Assembly: GCA_903909815.1 (NCBI GenBank)
Contig: CAIVXG010000025.1
Span: forward strand, 1-64,000
Direction: 5' to 3'
From: an uncultured beta proteobacterium
Lineage (GTDB): Bacteria > Pseudomonadota > Gammaproteobacteria > Burkholderiales > Burkholderiaceae_C
DNA length: 64,000 nt
Under the pieces are notes generated by a model. That model was not told the DNA's origin, searched no databases, and was given only the letters and a program-made list of their open reading frames with translations. Below, piece after piece: positions 18,027-27,715 of the stretch (the stretch's first letter is position 1; each line of letters begins with the position of its first letter). The position numbers and the translations under genes were made by a program.

Positions 18027-19108
18027 CCGCCGCCGCACCAATGCCCACGCTGCCGCTGCTGCGCGCCGAGCATCTGGTCAAGCACTTTCCGGTGGAGCGC
18101 GGACTGTTCTCTCGCGGCGAGGCGGTGGTGCACGCGGTCGATGGCGTGAGCTTCTCCCTGTGCGCCGGAGAGACCATGGCGCTGGTTGGCGAGTCCGGCT
18201 GCGGCAAGTCAACCCTGGGTCGGCTGCTGCTGCGCCTGCTGGATGCGACTTCGGGCAAGGTCTGGCTCGACGGCGTAGACCTGATGAGCCTGCCCGAGGA
18301 AGCGATGCGGGCACGTCGGCGCGATCTGCAGATGATTTTCCAGGACCCGTACTCGTCGTTGAATCCGCGCATGACAGTGGCGCAAACCCTGACTGAACCG
18401 CTGAGCCTGCACGGCTTGGCGACGGGGCGGCGCCAAGCGCGCGCGGCTGAACTGCTGGACCTGGTGGGCCTGAGTTCGCACTACCTGCAGCGCTATCCGC
18501 ATGAGTTCTCGGGCGGGCAGCGCCAGCGCATCGGCATCGCCCGCGCCCTGGCCGTGGAGCCCAGGCTGATCGTCTGCGATGAAGCCGTGTCGGCGCTGGA
18601 CGTTTCGATCCAGGCGCAGGTGGTGAACCTGCTGCAGGACCTGCAAAAGCGACTGGGCCTGTCCTACGTGTTCATCGCGCACGATCTGGCCGTGGTCAAA
18701 CACATCGCGTCCCATGTGGCGGTGATGTACCTGGGCCAGATCGTCGAATATGCCGACAAGGACAGCCTGTTTTCGCGCCCGCGCCACCCCTACACGCAGG
18801 CCCTGCTGGAGGCGATTCCGCTGCCCGAGCCGGGACGCAAGCGCCAAGCCGTGGTGCTGCAGGGAGATGTGCCCAATCCGATCTCGCCGCCCTCGGGCTG
18901 CCGCTTTCACACCCGCTGCCCAGATGCACAGCAACGCTGCGCCGACGAGGTACCGGCCCTGACCGGTGAAGCCGGGCACAGCGTGGCCTGCCACTTCTGG
19001 CGCCAGATCGCGCTGCCGACGTCGCTGCAGCCTCAGGCGCAGGAGCGCGCGCCGAACCGTCGACTTGAACAATTGCAGGCGGCTTTTTTGCCCGTTGTGC
19101 CGGCATGA
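18023..19108 (+). CDS. Dipeptide/glutathione-type ABC transporter ATP-binding protein (DppF-like)
   Basis: A 361-aa ATPase with Walker [25 protein letters not shown], signature FSGGQRQR, Walker [13 protein letters not shown] and the C-terminal [15 protein letters not shown] extension. The start is ATG 18023, overlapping the DppD-like stop; the long upstream frame to 16994 runs through other genes. An additional tail of about 35 residues follows the extension. It is separated from the binding protein gene by a repeat cluster of about 280 bases. Confidence 0.92.
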
Positions 19109-19390
19109 TGCGTGGGTTACTCGTCAGTGCGAGTCTTCCGAATCCGGCCCGATACCGCACACGGACAGTGAACCGGGGCGTCGTCATTGCGAGCGAAGCG
19201 CGGCAATCCATGTTGTTGGTTAGCCACCATGGACTGCCACGTCGCTTCACTCCTCGCAGTGACGAAGGAGTGTTCATGGATTGCCTCACTGGCCGTCTTT
19301 GCGAGGAGCAACGCGACGCGGCAATCGCCATGACGCACCGAAAACACACATTACGAAATCTGAATCATCCATCACCCACCAGGAGCAACC
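19109..19390. repeat. Palindromic GTCATTGCGAG repeat cluster B
   Basis: The 282-base gap between the DppF-like and DppA-like genes holds a leader similar to cluster A (TCCGGCCCGATACCGCACACG near 19144), GTCATTGCGAGCGAAGCG then GGCAATCCATG, an inverted partner (CATGGACTGCCACGTCGCTT...), CATGGATTGCCTCA, and GCGAGGAGCAACGCGACGCG then GCAATCGCCATGACG. It interrupts an otherwise tight operon. Confidence 0.75.
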
Positions 19391-20911
19391 ATGCGCATCC
19401 ATCTGAATCCCGGTCGACTTCTTCCAGCGTTCGCGCTGGCCTGCGCCCTGAGTGCCGCCAGTGCTGGCGCGCAAACCTTGCGCATCGGTCTGGCCGAAGA
19501 CCCTGATCTGCTCGATCCGACGCTGGCACGCAGTTTCGTGGGTCGCGTGGTGTTCGCCTCGCTGTGCGACAAGCTGTTCGACATCGACGAAAAGCTCGCC
19601 ATCGTGCCGCAACTGGCGACCGCGTACCAATGGTCGGCGGACAACAAGGTGCTCACGCTCAAGCTGCGCTCCGGCGTGACGTTTCACGACGGCCAGAAGT
19701 TTGACGCCGCGGCCGTCAAGTTCAACATCGAGCGCCACAAGAATCTGGCGGGATCGAATCGTCGAGGTGAGTTGCTGCCGGTGACCAGCGTCGACGTGGT
19801 CGATCCGCTGACCGTCAAGCTCAACCTGGCTGCGCCGTTCGCGCCGCTGCTCACGGTGCTGGCCGACCGCGCCGGCATGATGGTTTCGCCCAAGGCGGCG
19901 CAGGAAAACCCCACGAACTTCGGCGCCAAACCCGTGTGTTCCGGACCATTCAAGTTCGTCGAACGTGTGGCGCAGGACCGCATCGTGCTGGAGCGCTTTG
20001 CCAACTACTGGAACAAGGACGCGATCCACTTTGACAAGGTGATCTACCAGCCCATCGTCGACTCCACCGTGCGCCTGGCGAACCTGAAATCGGGTCAGTT
20101 GGACTTCATCGAGCGCGTCGCCTCCTCGGACATTGCGGCGCTCAAAGCCGATGCGAAGTTCAACGTGGCGCGCATCACCGAGCTGGGCTACCAGGGTATC
20201 ACCATCAACACCAGCGGCAACGAGATGGCGCAAAAGAATCCACTCGGGCGTGACGCCCGGGTGCGTGAGGCGCTGGAACTCGCGCTCGATCGCGACGGCA
20301 TCGTGCAGGTGGCAGTGGATGGCGAAGGCGAGGCCGGCAACCAGTGGTTGCCCACGGCCAATCCGTTCTACGCGAAGGGCGTTCCACTGCCGAAGCGCAA
20401 CCTCGAGCGCGCCAAGGCGTTGTTGAAGGAAGCGGGCGTACCCAACCCCAGCTTCACGCTGATGACGCCCACCACCTCCGACGGACAGAAGGTGGCGCAG
20501 GTGATCCAGTCGATGGCGAAAGAGGTCGGCTTCGACGTCAAGATCCAGGCCACGGAATTCGCCACCTCGCTCAATCTGGCCGACAAGGGGCAGTTTGAGG
20601 CCTATTTGCTGAACTGGAGCGGACGCGCCGATCCGGACGGCAATCTGTTCAGCTTCTACGGCTGCAAACAGCCGCTGAACTATTCCGGCTACTGCAAGCC
20701 CGAACTCGATGCCTTGCTGACCCAATCGCGCAGCACGCTCGACCCTAGCGCACGCGCCAAGCTGTTCGCGCAGATCGCTGCGGTGGCGCTCAAGGACCGC
20801 CCCATCGTCTACCTGTACCACCGCAAATGGCTGTGGGCCTACAGCAAGAAGTTGAGCGGCGTGCGCAGCATTCCAGACGGGCTGCTGCGGGTCCAGGGCT
20901 TGAAGATGTGA
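19391..20911 (+). CDS. Family 5 ABC substrate-binding protein (peptide type)
   Basis: A 506-aa periplasmic protein with signal peptide MRIHLNPGRLLPAFALACAL and cleavage near AGAQT. TLRIGLAEDPDLLDPTLAR, the SBP_bac_5 entry, is followed by VTFHDGQKFDAAAVKFNIER and LLNWSGRADPDGNLFSFYG. It delivers peptides or glutathione-like compounds to the permeases encoded next. A lipobox is absent, so it is free in the periplasm. The gene-terminal KWLWAYSKKLSGVRSIPDGL is typical of GsiB/DppA-like proteins. Confidence 0.92.
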   Translation: MRIHLNPGRLLPAFALACALSAASAGAQTLRIGLAEDPDLLDPTLARSFVGRVVFASLCDKLFDIDEKLAIVPQLATAYQWSADNKVLTLKLRSGVTFHDGQKFDAAAVKFNIERHKNLAGSNRRGELLPVTSVDVVDPLTVKLNLAAPFAPLLTVLADRAGMMVSPKAAQENPTNFGAKPVCSGPFKFVERVAQDRIVLERFANYWNKDAIHFDKVIYQPIVDSTVRLANLKSGQLDFIERVASSDIAALKADAKFNVARITELGYQGITINTSGNEMAQKNPLGRDARVREALELALDRDGIVQVAVDGEGEAGNQWLPTANPFYAKGVPLPKRNLERAKALLKEAGVPNPSFTLMTPTTSDGQKVAQVIQSMAKEVGFDVKIQATEFATSLNLADKGQFEAYLLNWSGRADPDGNLFSFYGCKQPLNYSGYCKPELDALLTQSRSTLDPSARAKLFAQIAAVALKDRPIVYLYHRKWLWAYSKKLSGVRSIPDGLLRVQGLKM

Positions 20912-20939
20912 TGGCCGCCGGCGCCCTGAATTTTTGACC

Positions 20940-21881
20940 ATGCTGCGCTATTTCGCCCATCGCCTCGCGGCCGTGATCCCGACGATTTTCCTCGTCACGA
21001 TCATCATCTTTTGTCTGCAGCAATTGCTGCCGGGGGATCCGGCGGTGATTCTTGCAGGCGAAGAGCAGGACCCGAACGTGGTGGCCTATCTGCATCAGAA
21101 GCTGCACCTGGATGAGTCGCTGCCGGTGCGCTACGGCTACTGGATCGCAGGCGTGGTGCGCGGCGACCTGGGCGAGTCGCTGCGCATCCAGCAGCCGGTG
21201 CTGCAACTGATCAAGGACAAGCTGCCGGTGACGCTGGAGTTGGCCTTGCTGGCGATGACGATTGCGCTGGTCATTGGCATCCCGGCCGGCATCATCTCCG
21301 CCGTGGCCAGGGACACGGTGTGGGATTACGCCGCCAATATCGTGGCTTTGTGGGGCCTGTCGACGCCGAATTTCTGGCTCGGAATCCTGATGATCCTGTG
21401 GTTCTCGGTGTCGCTCGGTTGGCTCCCGGCCTCGGGCTATGTGAGTCCGTTCGAGGACTTGTGGGGCAATCTTGCGGCGATGATCATGCCCGCGTTCGTG
21501 CTCGGCAACGCGATCGCTGCCGTGCTCATGCGCCACACGCGCAGCGCCATGCTGCAGGTCCTCAACACCGATTACGTACGCACCGCGCGCGCCAAGGGTT
21601 TGAGCGAGCGCCGCGTGGTGCTCAAGCACGCGCTGCGCAATGCGCTCACGCCCATCATCACGCTGGGTGCGCTGGAGTTTGGCACGCTGCTGTCGGGCGC
21701 CGTGCTGACGGAGCAGGTGTTTTCGATTCCGGGTTTCGGCAAGCTCATCGTGGACGCCGTCTTCAACCGCGACTACGCGGTAGTGCAGGGCGTGGTGCTG
21801 TTCACCTCAAGCGTCTACATCGCGCTGAACCTGCTGGCCGACCTGGCGTACTTCTACGTCAATCCAAGGATGAGAGGCTAG
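20940..21881 (+). CDS. Peptide ABC transporter permease (DppB/GsiC-like)
   Basis: A 313-aa permease with six helices, beginning MLRYFAHRLAAVIPTIF, with LPGDPAVILAGEEQDPN after helix 1 and the coupling loop DYVRTARAKGLSERRVVLKH. I chose ATG 20940; a TTG two codons earlier (20934) is in frame. It follows the binding protein gene by about 28 bases and pairs with the DppC-like permease. Confidence 0.92.
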   Translation: MLRYFAHRLAAVIPTIFLVTIIIFCLQQLLPGDPAVILAGEEQDPNVVAYLHQKLHLDESLPVRYGYWIAGVVRGDLGESLRIQQPVLQLIKDKLPVTLELALLAMTIALVIGIPAGIISAVARDTVWDYAANIVALWGLSTPNFWLGILMILWFSVSLGWLPASGYVSPFEDLWGNLAAMIMPAFVLGNAIAAVLMRHTRSAMLQVLNTDYVRTARAKGLSERRVVLKHALRNALTPIITLGALEFGTLLSGAVLTEQVFSIPGFGKLIVDAVFNRDYAVVQGVVLFTSSVYIALNLLADLAYFYVNPRMRG

Positions 21882-21884
21882 CGC

Positions 21885-21955
21885 CATGTCCCCATCCGTC
21901 ATTGCGAGCGAAGCTACATGTTCGTCCCTGCGAGGCCGCGGGCCGCTGTTATGAA
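21885..21955. repeat. Partial GTCATTGCGAG repeat between permease genes
   Basis: GTCATTGCGAGCGAAGC at about 21899-21915 and CTGCGAGGCCGCGGGCCG near 21929-21946 are single, unpaired halves of the palindromic repeat, in the 92-base gap between the two permease genes. Confidence 0.6.
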
Positions 21956-21973
21956 TTCCGGAGGCATCAACAA

Positions 21974-22855
21974 TTGAATATCAGGAATTCGGTTCCACAG
22001 GCCGCTTTGCCGCCAGTTGCTTCGCCCGCCCGGCGCGCCTGGAGGCGACTGCTGCGACGGCGCGGCGCGATGCTGGGGCTGCTGATCGTGCTGCTGTTCA
22101 TCGCCACGGCGCTGTGCGCGGCCTGGATCGCACCCTACGACCCGGTGGCCACGAGCTGGAGCGCCGTGCGCAAGGCACCGTCTGCGGCCCATCTGCTGGG
22201 CACGGATGAGCTTGGGCGCGACGTGCTGTCACGCGTAATCTGGGGCGCGCGCGCGTCGCTCATGGCGGGGCTGGTGTCGGTCTGTATTTCGATGCTGCTG
22301 GGCGTCCCCATCGGCCTGCTCGCCGGCTATGTGGGCGGCTGGCTTGACGGCGTGATTTCACGCCTGACCGACGCCATGCTGGCCGTGCCGTTCCTGATCC
22401 TGGCGATCGCGCTGGCCGCCTTCCTAGGTCCCAGTTTGACCAACGCCATGGTGGCCATCGGCGTCTCCGCCACGCCCATCTTCATCCGCCTTACCCGAGC
22501 CCAGGTGCTGACGGTCAAGGTCGAGGACTATGTCGAAGCGGCGCGCGCGGTCGGTAATCCGCACTGGCGCATCGCCCTGCGCCATGTGCTGCCCAATGTG
22601 TTGCCACCGCTGATCGTGCAGGCCACGCTGGCCGTCGCCGCGGCCGTCATCGCCGAGGCCAGCCTGTCTTTCCTCGGTCTGGGCCAGCAGCCGCCCGCGC
22701 CAAGTTGGGGCAGCATGCTCAATACCGCCAAGAACTACGTCGACAACGCGCCCTGGATGGCCGTCTGGCCCGGCCTGTCGATCTTCCTGCTGGTGCTTTC
22801 TTTCAACCTGCTGGGTGACGGATTGCGCGACGCGCTCGATCCAAGGCACAAGTGA
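21974..22855 (+). CDS. Peptide ABC transporter permease (DppC/GsiD-like)
   Basis: About 293 aa. LLGTDELGRDVLSRVIWGAR and VEDYVEAARAVGNPHWRIAL are family signatures. The start is the TTG at 21974 (residues M-N-I-R-N-S-V): no ATG or GTG in frame gives the expected length, and GGAGG lies about ten bases upstream. The frame to 21320 is only open within the previous gene. The C-terminus ends in GLRDALDPRHK as in DppC. Confidence 0.88.
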   Translation: MNIRNSVPQAALPPVASPARRAWRRLLRRRGAMLGLLIVLLFIATALCAAWIAPYDPVATSWSAVRKAPSAAHLLGTDELGRDVLSRVIWGARASLMAGLVSVCISMLLGVPIGLLAGYVGGWLDGVISRLTDAMLAVPFLILAIALAAFLGPSLTNAMVAIGVSATPIFIRLTRAQVLTVKVEDYVEAARAVGNPHWRIALRHVLPNVLPPLIVQATLAVAAAVIAEASLSFLGLGQQPPAPSWGSMLNTAKNYVDNAPWMAVWPGLSIFLLVLSFNLLGDGLRDALDPRHK

Positions 22856-23173
22856 GCAAGACGCGCAGCCAGCCATGCAAAAGTTCATGAACGAAGACAG
22901 AACTCCGCGTCATTTCGATTCGCGTCGCTATGAACCGACCACGTCTGCGCCGTCATTGCGAGGCCGTAGGCCGTGGCAATCCATTTTGGAATACGAACAT
23001 CCTGGATTGCTTCGCTGCGCTCGCAATGACGAATTGGGGGTATTGCCACGCTGCTGTCATTGCGAGGAGCGAGAGCGACGCGGCAATCGCGATGACGATA
23101 TCGTCGCCGCCCGAGCCCGGCGCAGCGCACATTCGTGAACTGCACCTCACCTATTTGTTAGAAAGTAGCCACC
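22856..23173. repeat. Palindromic GTCATTGCGAG repeat cluster C
   Basis: This 318-base gap contains GTCATTGCGAGGCCGTAGG then GTGGCAATCCA (22953-22984) facing GGATTGCTTCGCTGCGCTCG then CAATGACG (23004-23032), and a third unit GTCATTGCGAGGAGCGAGAG then GCAATCGCGATGACG (23057-23098). Outside the repeats I see no gene; the ribosome region of the next gene is close to its start. Confidence 0.8.
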
Positions 23174-24781
<1,608 letters not shown>

Positions 24782-24870
24782 GGCGACAATACGATACGGG
24801 TTGAGGACAGCGCTGGCTCGCGCCGCGTCGCTGCGGTCTGTCCCGCAAATGATTCAGGAACGGAGACTTC

Positions 24871-25437
24871 ATGGGACAACGCCTCACGCAGATTGCCACC
24901 CGTACCGGCGACGACGGCAGCACCGGCCTGGGCGACAACACCCGGGTTTCCAAGGACAGTTTGCGCGTGCACGCCATGGGCGAGGTGGACGAGTTGAACT
25001 CGAACCTGGGCGTGCTGCTGTGCGAAGAGTTGCCAGCGTCCGTGCGCACGCTGCTGGTGGAGATCCAGCACCAGCTCTTCAACCTGGGTGGCGAGTTGTC
25101 CATCCCCGGTTTCGAGCTGCTCAAGACACAAGCCGTGTTGGCGCTGGATGAAGCGCTGGCTCAGCACAACGCCGCCTTGCCACGGCTGCAGGAGTTCATC
25201 TTGCCGGCCGGCACCCGCGCCGCAGCGCTGGCCCATGTATGCCGCACGGTGGCGCGTCGCGCCGAACGCGCGCTCGTGGCGCTGGGTCATCAGGACGCGC
25301 TGAAAGACACACCGCGTCAGTATCTGAACCGTTTGAGCGACCTGCTGTTCGTGCTGGCGCGGGTGCTCAATCGCATGCACGGCGGCGACGACGTCTACTG
25401 GCGCAGCGAGCGGCTGGCACGCGCTGATTCCGAGTGA
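24871..25437 (+). CDS. PduO-type cob(I)alamin adenosyltransferase
   Basis: A 188-aa enzyme that transfers adenosyl from ATP to cob(I)alamin. The ATP-binding N-terminus is TRTGDDGSTGLGD, then VHAMGEVDELNSNLG, FILPAGTRAAA, CRTVARRAER and YLNRLSDLLFVLAR, all PduO/MMAB hallmarks. The start is ATG 24871. The stop overlaps the GTG of the TPR gene. No B12-dependent enzyme gene is visible nearby, so it serves chromosomal adenosylcobalamin supply in general. Confidence 0.93.
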   Translation: MGQRLTQIATRTGDDGSTGLGDNTRVSKDSLRVHAMGEVDELNSNLGVLLCEELPASVRTLLVEIQHQLFNLGGELSIPGFELLKTQAVLALDEALAQHNAALPRLQEFILPAGTRAAALAHVCRTVARRAERALVALGHQDALKDTPRQYLNRLSDLLFVLARVLNRMHGGDDVYWRSERLARADSE

Positions 25438-26801
25438 GTTCGGAGGTCGCAGCGCAGCAGCAGGCACGCGCGGCTTTGGAGCGTGCGCTGGAAGCGGCAC
25501 CTTTGGAGCCGGGCCTGCACCGGGCCCTGGCGCTGAGCAAGCAAGCGAGCGGCGACGCCCTGGGTGCACTCGCGCATTTGATCGCGGCCCAGACCCTGGA
25601 CGAATACGCCAGCGGGGAGCGCACCGGGCCGCCCATCAACCTGGGTGAAGTGGCCACCGGCTACTTCATGAAGGACGAGCACGAGGAGGCGGCGCGCTGG
25701 TACCGGTTGGTGTTGTTGCTCGATCCGGATTTTGCCCCTGCGCACCTGAACCTGGCGGCAATCCATGCCCTGGCCGGGCGTGGCGCCCAAGCCCAGGCCT
25801 GTCGGGATCGAGCCTATCAAATTCAGCGCGTGTTCGTCGAGCAGGCGGGCGCGCCTGCGCATCGGGTGCTGGTGCTATGCGTGGGCCGGACCTGGGGCAA
25901 TGTGCCGGTGGAGATCCTGCTGCCGGGCGATTCCTGCGCCCGCATCAAGTACGTGATCGACTACGCCGCCGACCTGGAAGACGCCCAGTTGCCACCCTAC
26001 GATCTGGTCTTCAATGCCATCGGCGAGCCTGATGTGGCCGCACCTCTGGCGGCGCGTCTGGCGCGCTTTGTTCGGGCCTGTCATCGTCCCATCCTGAACC
26101 CGCCGGCGGCGGTGGCCCGCACCCAGCGCCACCACCTGCCGGAGTTGCTGGGTGGCATAGCGGACGTGGTGGTGGCGCCCTGCATCCGTCTCGAGCAAGA
26201 ACCCGCCACGGCCTTGGCGCAGGCGCTGGACCAAAGCGGCATCTTGTTGCCGGTGTTGCTGCGCCCGCTTGCCAGCCACGGCGGCGAGGGGCTGGTGCGT
26301 TGCGACACGCTGGAGCAACTGGCGCAGCGGCTGCAGGCGGCGCCAGCGGCCCAGTACCTCACGTCGTTCGTCGATTACCGCAGCCCCGACGGCCATTTTC
26401 GAAAGTACCGCATCGTCTTTGTCGACGGCGCGCCCTGGCCCTATCACCTTGCCATCTCACGCGAGTGGATGGTGCATTACTTCTCCGCAGAGATGGAGGC
26501 CAACGCCTGGAAGTTGGACGAGGAAAGGCGCTTTCTGGAGGCGCCCGCGCAGGCGCTGGGGGAGCGGGCCTGGGCCGCGATATCAGCCATCGGGCGGCGC
26601 CTGGATCTGGACTATGGGGGCATTGATTTTTCGCTGCTGCCGGACGGTCGGGTGCTGGTGTTTGAAGCCAACGCCACCATGCTGGTGCACCGCCAGCGCG
26701 TGGACGGACCGCTGGCCCACAAGAACGTTCACGTGCAGCGCATCGTCGACGCCTTCGGCCGCCATCTCCTGGCGCTGCGAGGCGTCACGGCTCAGGTATG
26801 A
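25434..26801 (+). CDS. TPR protein with ATP-grasp-like C-terminus
   Basis: A 455-aa protein starting at GTG 25434 (GTGA overlap with the previous stop). Residues about 10-125 look like tetratricopeptide helices (MKDEHEEAARWYRLVLLLDP, FAPAHLNLAAIHALAG). The remainder resembles ATP-grasp enzymes: a central VLLRPLASHGGEGLV, then FRKYRIVFVDGAPWPYHLAI, and DLDYGGIDFSLLPDGRVLVF followed by EANATMLVH, the metal-binding strand of the fold. The product is unknown; peptide ligation or RimK-like tailing are possible for the fold but nothing specific supports them. Confidence 0.68.
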   Translation: MSSEVAAQQQARAALERALEAAPLEPGLHRALALSKQASGDALGALAHLIAAQTLDEYASGERTGPPINLGEVATGYFMKDEHEEAARWYRLVLLLDPDFAPAHLNLAAIHALAGRGAQAQACRDRAYQIQRVFVEQAGAPAHRVLVLCVGRTWGNVPVEILLPGDSCARIKYVIDYAADLEDAQLPPYDLVFNAIGEPDVAAPLAARLARFVRACHRPILNPPAAVARTQRHHLPELLGGIADVVVAPCIRLEQEPATALAQALDQSGILLPVLLRPLASHGGEGLVRCDTLEQLAQRLQAAPAAQYLTSFVDYRSPDGHFRKYRIVFVDGAPWPYHLAISREWMVHYFSAEMEANAWKLDEERRFLEAPAQALGERAWAAISAIGRRLDLDYGGIDFSLLPDGRVLVFEANATMLVHRQRVDGPLAHKNVHVQRIVDAFGRHLLALRGVTAQV

Positions 26802-27715
26802 CCCGGGCTGCTCACAGGCCCGCGCACCACGGACAGGGCGCTTGCGAGCACCTGCAATTCCAGCTGGCGCGTTGTTCCCAGGTATTCCCCGTCGGCCGCC
26901 AGCGGCACGGGGGTGCGCGAGTGCAGCGTCATGCGCGAGAACGCCTGCGTGTGTACCCGCGGGTGCCCCAGGTGCCAGCCTGCCAGCAGGCGCGGCAGCA
27001 TGAGCGCGGTCGCAACGCGCCCGAAGCGCCCGGCCAGCAGCAGATTGAGTTGACCATCGTCGATGCGCGCGTGCGGCACGGCCGGCATGCCGCTGCCAAA
27101 GGAGCGCGTGTTCAGCGTGGACGCAAACAGCGCCGCGCCGTCATGCACGGGCGTGCCGTCGAGCTGCAGCTGCAGCTCCCAGGTGCGCAGGGCTGACAGC
27201 TCGCGCAGCGTCGCCAGCAGGTAGCGCGGCAGCCCACGCAGCCAACGCGGCCCGTTGAGCGCGCGCAGTCCCACGGCCGAATCAAAGCCCGTGGTGAAGC
27301 TGGAGAGAAAGGGCACGGTGAGCGTGCTGCCGTCCTGATGAAACACCGCCTGTCCCAGGTCCATAGGGTGAGCTGGGCCGCGCATGGCGTGGGCCAGCGC
27401 GTCTGCCCAGGGGGCTCGGTGCAGACCCAATGCCCGCGCCGTGTCGTTGCCGCTGCCACTGGGAACGAGTCCCAGCGTGTGTTCGCCGGCCAGCATGGCG
27501 CTCAGCACCTGGTTCAATGTGCCGTCGCCGCCGACCACCACCACCCGACTTGATTGGGGCAAGTGCTGCAGGCGTGCGCGCGCCTGCAGGATCGTCTCCG
27601 GTGCCGCCAGTTCGGTGCCCGGAGCATGGTGCGCCAGCCAGCTTTGGATGGGCGACTGCAGATGCGCCGCGCGCCCGCCACCGGCATGGGGATTGAGCAG
27701 CACCAGAGTCGTCAT
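26792..27715 (-). CDS. Diacylglycerol/sphingosine kinase-family protein (DagK catalytic domain)
   Basis: A 307-aa lipid-kinase-type protein. LLNPHAGGGRA starts the fold, the nucleotide motif is VVVGGDGTLNQVLSAM, and LGLVPSGSGNDTARALGL completes the site; the C-terminal PLAADGEYLG is typical. It phosphorylates a lipid hydroxyl in the membrane; which lipid is unknown. The start is ATG 27715, overlapping the stop of the CheB-CheR gene (ATGA), and the 3' end overlaps the convergent TPR gene by 10 bases. Confidence 0.85.
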   Translation of the reverse strand: MTTLVLLNPHAGGGRAAHLQSPIQSWLAHHAPGTELAAPETILQARARLQHLPQSSRVVVVGGDGTLNQVLSAMLAGEHTLGLVPSGSGNDTARALGLHRAPWADALAHAMRGPAHPMDLGQAVFHQDGSTLTVPFLSSFTTGFDSAVGLRALNGPRWLRGLPRYLLATLRELSALRTWELQLQLDGTPVHDGAALFASTLNTRSFGSGMPAVPHARIDDGQLNLLLAGRFGRVATALMLPRLLAGWHLGHPRVHTQAFSRMTLHSRTPVPLAADGEYLGTTRQLELQVLASALSVVRGPVSSPGHT

